Positions 57,934 to 64,000 of a stretch of DNA of 64,000 nucleotides are shown here, piece by piece. The notes below the pieces were generated by a model. It was not told where the DNA came from. It did not search any database and worked only from the letters and a program-made list of their open reading frames with translations. This DNA is from Ophiocordyceps camponoti-saundersi (nom. inval.). Taxonomy: Eukaryota > Ascomycota > Sordariomycetes > Hypocreales > Ophiocordycipitaceae. The DNA lies in contig PDHQ01000149.1 of NCBI GenBank assembly GCA_003339415.1, forward strand, positions 21,221 to 85,220. The letters are read 5' to 3'. Position 1 is the stretch's first letter; each line of letters opens with the position of its first letter. The translations under genes were made by a program, and so were the position numbers.

Positions 57934-60624
57934 ATGCCCAGAGTCGCCCAAGTGCCTCGCCCCGGAGGCGCGGCCGCAACGGCATCCATGTCGGCCTCAC
58001 CTTTCAAGTCACCGGTCAAGTAAGGATGAGCTCGGCCCATTCTGCGACCGCCACACGCGCTGAACAAAACATGACAAACAGGATCCCCCTCAACGACGAT
58101 GCGCAGGAAAAGGGTCTGCGATTGCACTCGCGCAAGGTCCTACAAGAGAAGCAGATCAACCAGATCAAGGCGGCCGCGACGCCGCGCAAACCCGCCGCCA
58201 TGCGCCTCGCCGACGACATGGAGAATAACGGCTCGCCCGGTGACGAGGCGGCCATCTCCGTCGGAGGCGTCACCCCCATGAAGCGCGTCCCCATCCTGGC
58301 CAACTTTGAGGAGTGGATGAAGATGGCGACGGATAACAAGATTAACGCGACCAACTCTTGGAACTTTGCCCTCATCGACTACTTTCACGACATGTCTCTT
58401 CTCAAGGAGGGCGATGGCGTCAACTTTCAAAAGGCTAGCTGTACCCTCGACGGCTGCGTCAAGATCTACACCAACAGGGTCGACAGCGTCGCTACCGAGA
58501 CGGGAAAACTGCTGAGCGGCCTCGCCGACAGCAAGAGCAAGGATCGCGACCCAGACGCGGCCGAAAGCGAGGATGACGCCGACGCCGACGCCGACGGTAA
58601 CGCCCGGACCAAGACGAAGAAAAAGGTCCGCCTCCCCTTTTTCTCTCCTCTCTCTGTTATTGCTGACCCCCGTCCCTCCCTCCCTTCTTCCAGACTCAAC
58701 GATCGTCAGAGGCTACCTTGGCCCCCTCCTTCGCCTCTTTGCAGCTCAAGAAATTCGAGCTCGAGTTCGCCGTCGACCCTCTCTTCAAGAAGGCTTCGGC
58801 CGATTTCGACGAGGGCGGCGCCAGGGGCTTGCTGTTGAATCACCTGATGATCGACTCTCGAGGGCGCATCGTATTCGACAGTAGCGATGACTCGGATGAC
58901 GCCGTCGGCCTGGACAAGAGGAAAGACGATCAAGATACAGAGTCTCCAGCGGATGATGACGGTGAAAAGGGCGAGGACGACGATGACGATGACGACGACA
59001 CCGCCGTTCCCATTGACTTGGCCTCCCTCAGCCAACGATTCTTCCCCGACTTGGCCCGGCTGGACGAACTGGACGTGTGTCCGTCGCTAAAGACGTTTGT
59101 CCTCGGCGATGCCTCTGGTGCTATCGATATGCCTTTCCTCAAGGCCCCGGATGACTGGCGAACGGATCAAGATAAGAGCGAAGATGCGCCGGCCAGCTTC
59201 GACGACGACGACGACGACGACGGTGGCCTAGGTCTCGGCGCCCTAGATATGGGCGAAGAAGACGTCGCCTTTGGTGAGGGAGGCGAGGTATGGGCGCGCG
59301 AGGCTGCTCTGGACCCCCAGATGCGCGTCTTCGATGGCGGCAGAACAGGCGACGACGACGACGACGACGACGACAACCAAGACAGGGCCGGATACGTGGT
59401 GGCCATGACGCAGCCTCAAAGAAGCGCTGACAAGATGCACGAAGACATACTCTGCTTCTTCGACCAAGCTCTCCGCAAGAACTGGACGAGCGCGGAACAC
59501 TGGCGCATCCGCAAGATAAAGGACGTGACCAAGTGCGAAACGAAGCAAAGAAGGCGAGAAAAGGAACCGTTCGAGATCGACTTCTCGTCCGCGCCCGACC
59601 TCGACGTCCTCCATACGCAGGCTTCCAGCAACGCGGCCATAAGCATGCCCAAGAAGGACTGGACCTGCAAGTCTCGCAATCTCCTCCCGGACGACAGGCA
59701 CTTCAACTCCCGCTCGCTCCTCAGTCTCTTCCTCAAGCCCAGAGCGCGACTGACGACTCGTCGTCATCTCCATCATCACCGTCGTCTTCATCAAGATGGC
59801 ATGACGGGCCCGTCTGAAATGGACGAAGCGTTTTGGGCGAATCACAAGGGAGAGGCGCACGATATCATGACCTCGTCACAGCAAGAAGGCGGAGTGGGCG
59901 GCGATTACGACGCGAATTTCTTTCAAGACGATGACGGTCTTCCCTTCCCCCTCATGGCAGAAGACGACGAAGACGACGACTTCGCAGACGCCCGCGAGCA
60001 TCTTTCCCCCCCCATAGGAGAAGACCAAGATAGCAACGCGACCCACGTACCCCCCGAAGGAAACCTCCTCTTCCCCCTCCTCGGCAACACCTTCGCCGCA
60101 GGCACGGCCGCTACAACCCAGTTCTCGGCTACGGCTTTCGGATCCAGTCTTGTGACGCAGACTAGGAGGGTTAGACCTGAGTACGTGCAGTACGCGCGTA
60201 AGGCGAAGAAGGTTGATGTTAGGAGGTTGAAGGAGGAGATGTGGAAGGGGATGGGGTTAGGAAACGATGACAAAAAGGATGACGATTCCGTGAGTTTCTT
60301 CTTCTTCTTCTTTCTTCTTTCTTCTCTCCCATTCTCATATCATATCCTCATAAACTAACAACCCTCATCCTATCCCAACAGAACCCCAACGAAACGCACC
60401 TCCCGACACCGCCTCCCCCGTCAGAGCTCCGCTTCAGCTCCGTAATCCAAGGCCTGAAGAAGGTCTATCCCAAGCCCGTCATGGACGACATCTCGACATC
60501 GTACTGCTTCATCTGCCTGCTTCACCTCGCCAACGAGAAGGGTCTGGCGATTGAGAAGACGGATGGGCTGGATGAGCTTCTTATTCGGCGGGATTGGTCT
60601 GCTGATGCCGGTGGTGGTGATTGA
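57934..60624 (+). CDS. BRN1: Condensin complex subunit 2 (kleisin Brn1/CAP-H)
   Basis: Exons are 57934-58019, 58082-58625, 58694-60289 and 60382-60624, giving 822 aa. Splices give SPVK-IPLNDDAQEKGLRLHSRKVLQ, KTKKK-TQRSSEATLAPSFASLQLKKFELEFAVDPLF and DDDS-NPNETHLPTP. The Barren-family blocks are clear: NFEEWMKMATDNKINATNSWNFALIDYFHDM, LDGCVKIYTNRVDSVATETGKLLSGL, LLLNHLMIDSRGRIVFDSSD and the C-terminal TSYCFICLLHLANEKGLAIE. Brn1 is the kleisin that closes the Smc2-Smc4 ring. Three runs of seven to eight Asp (about 58978-58997, 59201-59221, 59351-59373) make an acidic middle. An ACGCGT lies 434 bp upstream. Confidence 0.95.
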
Positions 60625-61594
60625 TTGATTGAAATGAGCCCTTGCTTTTCCAAACCCCCCCCATATTGCCTCATCACTTCTTCTTCTTCGTCTTCCTTCA
60701 TCTTCTTTCTCCTTTCATCTCCATCATCACTCGGCGTTTCTCCCTTCCCCCTCACTCACCCCTTGACAATCACATCCGGAGCATCATCGCGTTATGTTGC
60801 ATCAACGAGTCTCGGCCAGATCATATCTGCATTCCGCACTCCCCTCTATACCAATGTTCTTCTACATCTGTTTCCCCCCTCCCCTTTTCTTCCATGATAT
60901 CATGTCATATCATATATCATACCTGCATGTAAAACTACCTGCTCGCTATCTCTGCTGAACGATACCCGCCTTCAGGCTAGATCCAAACGACGACACCTTC
61001 CACACCTGTCCTATACAACTGCAATACATACGATGGAACTTGAATTGTTCTTTGTACAGGGTCTCGCGTCCAGTTTATTTCTTATGTCCAATAGAATCCT
61101 TTCTCCCGAACTCCCTTCTCTCTCCCATGTTCACGTCGTGAATGAATAAGGAAAACTGGACAACAAAAATGTAAAGGAGAAACAAACAAAGCTTCAGCTA
61201 CGTCGTCGTCATCATCACTTCTTCGTCTTCACGACCGCATTTTCTGTCGTACCTTTTTTTCGTTTTCCCCTCAGTAGAAGAAGAAGAAGAAGAAGAAGAA
61301 GAATTAGGCTTCCTTGAACGCCGCCCATCTCCGACCCGATGGTCCAACGCCCCCCCAACAGCCACCTCATTGACATGAGGGAAAAATGTCGTGTCTTTCG
61401 AGAGCAACAGGCGAGAAATATCCAGGGTATCAGAACGACTCAACAGAAAAAGGAATAAAGAAAAAAGGGGGAGTTAAGATGCAAAATGACACAACCAAAA
61501 GGGGAAAACGAGATGGGCAAGGAGCCGAAAAGGCCAAACATCGACGCCGTGTCCTTGGGCATGTCTCTGTGCAGTTCTGTCATCAGGTCAATGA
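60625..61594. other. Convergent 3' intergenic region BRN1 / SAM-HMG gene
   Basis: 970 bp. It has pyrimidine-rich 3' sequence after BRN1 (60655-60760) and a (GAA)n microsatellite (61276-61303). No supported gene. Confidence 0.5.
61276..61303. repeat. (GAA)n microsatellite
   Basis: About nine uninterrupted AAG/GAA units in the convergent region between BRN1 and the SAM-HMG gene. Confidence 0.9.
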
Positions 61595-63444
61595 CTAGGC
61601 GTGTTCTCGTCGTCCAACAATCTCTCCGGCGTGCAGCAAGGCGCTCATGCCGTCCAAACCACGCTTCAGGTTACCTCCTGGCGCCGCCGGCGAGGTCGAA
61701 ATAGGAGACATTAGCACATCGCCGTCCCCCGACGAGTCGATGTTCATCTTTTGAAACGCAGTCGACTCGGACAGGAAGCCTTAGTTCCCATTCGTGTCAG
61801 CTACTGCCCCCAACGCAGACTTGAGCACGCGACATGCTCACCGTATCCCCTTGGACTGTGCATAGGCCCGTTCGACGGCTCAGGCCGACCGCCGGAACTT
61901 GCAGCGGCCTTGACAGGGGGGGTTGACATCTGCTCAATCGTGTGAGCCGCGGGCATCGTCCGGTCCGCAAGGAGCGTGTAGATGGGTAACGACCCGTCAC
62001 CATGAGACCTTGCGAAGCTGCCTCTCGAGCTCCGTGAGCCATTTGTGCTGCTTGACGAAGGCTCGTGAAGTAGGCGCGGCACCTGGGCCCGGGGTAGAAC
62101 AGGAGGGCCGTCTGGGACCAGTTTCGACTGACCCGAGCCGCCTCTACTGGACGAGTAAGTGCCATTTTGACCGTCCTCCATCATGTCAGACAAGGACGGG
62201 AGATGCTGGCGGCTGCCGTTACTTCGCGACCAAGAGGGCTGCCGGCGCGGGTGCTTGTAGTGTGGACTGGCGTCGAACCTGGAGGGCCTCGAGTCGTCAC
62301 TGGGATGGACCGGCGAGTGCTGCGACGTCGGGGTGTAGAGGCTGTCATTCCGGGACGGGGAAGGCTCGCTGCCATTCAGTCTCTCGCTGCCGCTGCTGCC
62401 GCCCGGAGTCGCTCCGCCAGGGGTCGTACCGCACGACGTGCTCGAATGATGTAGCCGTGGCGGGTCCACCTTGAGTCGCTTGGAGGCATCGTGACCTAGG
62501 CAGGGGAAGCACGTCAACAGCTGTGGCCGGAGCGGGCGCAGAAAGAAATTCGGACCTCTGCTTTGCCTCGCCTGCTTCTCCTTGAAGTCGTGAAGATACT
62601 GTAGATACTTGCGATATTCGGGCGTCTTCTTGTAACTGGCGAGACTAGCATGATACTTTTCCTTTGCGGCGTTGGCCTGGCTTTCGTACGATTCTTTCTC
62701 GGCCGGCGGCAGGCCCTGCCAGTTCTCGCCCACCAATTTCGCGATTTCGGTGAAGCTTAGGTTGTGGGATTTGAGGTCCTCTCGCATCTCTGGATAGTGG
62801 GAGCAGACATGAGCGACCAACCGATATCGACTGAGACATCAGGGACTAACTGTTCGAGAAGAGCACATAGGCAGACGGCGGACGCTCGGGGGCATTTTCG
62901 TCGGGCTGGGACGAAGAGACATGAGTCAGTCGAGTAATCATCATCCCCTTCTTTGAAGAGAAGGGACCAACCTTTGGATGTCGGCGATACTTGCGCTTGG
63001 CAATGCCGTTGGATTCTTGGCCAGTCTCGGGGCGGACGAGATCGTGCCTCGAGTCTTCGGGTGACGGTTTGGCGCAGGCGAGTGAAATACTGGGAGCGAT
63101 TCCCCTGGAGTTGGCGATTCGTCTTTGAAGTTTCTGGGGCGAGGAAACATCTGTTAGTTCAGACGAATGATTGACCGAGAGATCATCGACAAACCCTTCT
63201 GTGGCCTAATTTGACGCCCAGAGCATCGCTTTGTTTGTTTTCCCGTTCGAGTCAGTTGGCTGATGGAGAAAGCGTGGGGGGGAGGGGGAAGGGGGGGAGG
63301 GGAAGCCGTCAACACGCCTACATACAGATCCGACTCCTGAATGTCCAAGATGGTGTCCCAGGCGTCGAAGCCCTGGTCGATGAAGGCATCGAGATATTGG
63401 GACAGACCCAACTCTGCGAAGACGGCTTCGAGTTGTCGCGTCAT
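61595..63444 (-). CDS. SAM-domain and HMG-box DNA-binding protein
   Basis: Seven exons on the minus strand: 63444-63326, 63228-63195, 63133-62972, 62905-62851, 62789-62556, 62495-61842 and 61779-61595. The total is 480 aa and all junction phases agree. Residues 1-60 form a SAM domain: MTRQLEAVFAELGLSQYLDAF, then WDTILDIQESDL-DALGVKLGHRR-KLQRRIA across two introns. A basic NLS-like linker (KRKYRRHPK) precedes an HMG box of about 70 residues (PDENAPERPPSAYVLFSN-KMREDLK, then FTEIAKLVGENWQGLPPAEKESYE). The second half is Ser/Pro/Gly-rich and disordered, ending with KRGLDGMSALLHAGEI. HMG boxes of this group bind and bend DNA, and fungal members are known in mating and development. Whether this one is sequence-specific is unknown. 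I do not assign a named orthologue. Confidence 0.88.
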
Positions 63445-63910
63445 ACAGGCGGAAAGGTGCGAGGTAAACGCGAAGCCAGCATCTACTTTTGCACGGCACA
63501 AGAGGTGGCAGGGTCAAAGCAAAAGTTGAGTGAAGGCCTCAATTTAGCCGACGGAGCTGTTGTCGGGGGCGAGGCAACGCAGTCGATCGATCGGTAAGCA
63601 GACCGGGTCATTCGGCTGGGCATGTCAGATGCAGGACGAGGCGTTAAAAAACGTATCGGATCTGTCGATTGCCAAGAAGGCAAGTGTGTATAAAGGTAGG
63701 ACGACAAAGGCTCCCCTCCCCCCGAAGAAAAGGGCAGGGAGGATAGTAAGGATTGGATTGGCCTGATGACGACGGATGAGAACCAGGGCGGCGCCGCCTT
63801 GTATCGAGCCTAGTTGGTTAGTGGGCAATCAGAAAAGAAGCAAGCGACTGTCGCGGAGGAACGTGGTGCCGTTTGACCGGGTAGGGGAGAGAGAGAGGAG
63901 GAGGAGGAGA

Positions 63911-63945
<35 letters not shown>

Positions 63946-64000
63946 AGGAGAGGGGGGGGGGGGGTGGGGTGGGGGGGGGGGGGGGTGTTTGGGGGAGGAA
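63445..64000. promoter_or_regulatory. Upstream region of the SAM-HMG gene, ending in G-rich low complexity
   Basis: 556 bp upstream of the SAM-HMG start codon. From 63885 on it is purine-rich, then almost pure G, including a 39-base G run (63917-63955) and further G blocks to the window end. No supported gene. Confidence 0.5.
63917..64000. repeat. Poly-G tract at the window end
   Basis: A G39 homopolymer, then G runs broken by single A or T bases. It is able to form G-quadruplexes but may equally be a contig-end or sequencing artefact. Confidence 0.85.

Overview
The window is nuclear DNA of a filamentous ascomycete, probably a sordariomycete and perhaps Hypocreales. The support is: genes separated by 0.1-2.3 kb, short 50-95 nt GT-AG introns with CTNAC-like branch points, strong preference for codons ending in C or G, and fungal-type proteins (Trs65, Sld3, Rli1, and an esterase-NACHT-ankyrin protein). 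Twenty protein genes can be supported; one (Sld3) is cut by the left edge. Splice models were built by hand from reading frame, splice consensus and protein-family continuity. I found no convincing tRNA, rRNA, CRISPR array or transposon.

Layout, left to right: SLD3 (+, partial), TRS65 (-), PRP40 (+), RLI1/ABCE1 (-), CHD1 (+), a fungal NLR with esterase, NACHT and 12 ankyrin repeats (+), MET22/HAL2 (+), PEX1 (-), MCM7 (+), mitochondrial mS29/RSM23 (-), RRS1 (+), a RhoGAP (-), BET2 (+), an undescribed zinc-finger-like protein (+), MSH3 (-), a WW plus PhoD-like phosphatase protein (+), SEC53 phosphomannomutase (-), a vacuolar-type Na+/Ca2+ exchanger relative (-), condensin subunit BRN1/CND2 (+), and a SAM plus HMG-box protein (-). 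The last 100 bases are nearly pure G and may be a contig end or an assembly artefact.

Most genes are single-copy housekeeping genes for replication and chromosome biology (SLD3, MCM7, MSH3, CHD1, BRN1), RNA and ribosome biology (PRP40, RLI1, RRS1, mS29) and trafficking or organelles (TRS65, BET2, PEX1, SEC53). They are not one pathway. Several replication or chromosome genes carry ACGCGT (MluI cell-cycle box) sequences upstream, which would fit shared G1/S control.

The accessory element is the NLR at 18.97-22.95 kb. Its C-terminal ankyrin array contains recently duplicated, near-identical repeat units, as expected of a fast-evolving allorecognition or immune-type receptor. Other points of interest are a 30-bp coding minisatellite in CHD1, dispersed GTAGGTA/TACCTAC tracts in most intergenic regions, and a SAM/HMG-box regulator whose seven-exon structure could be resolved completely.
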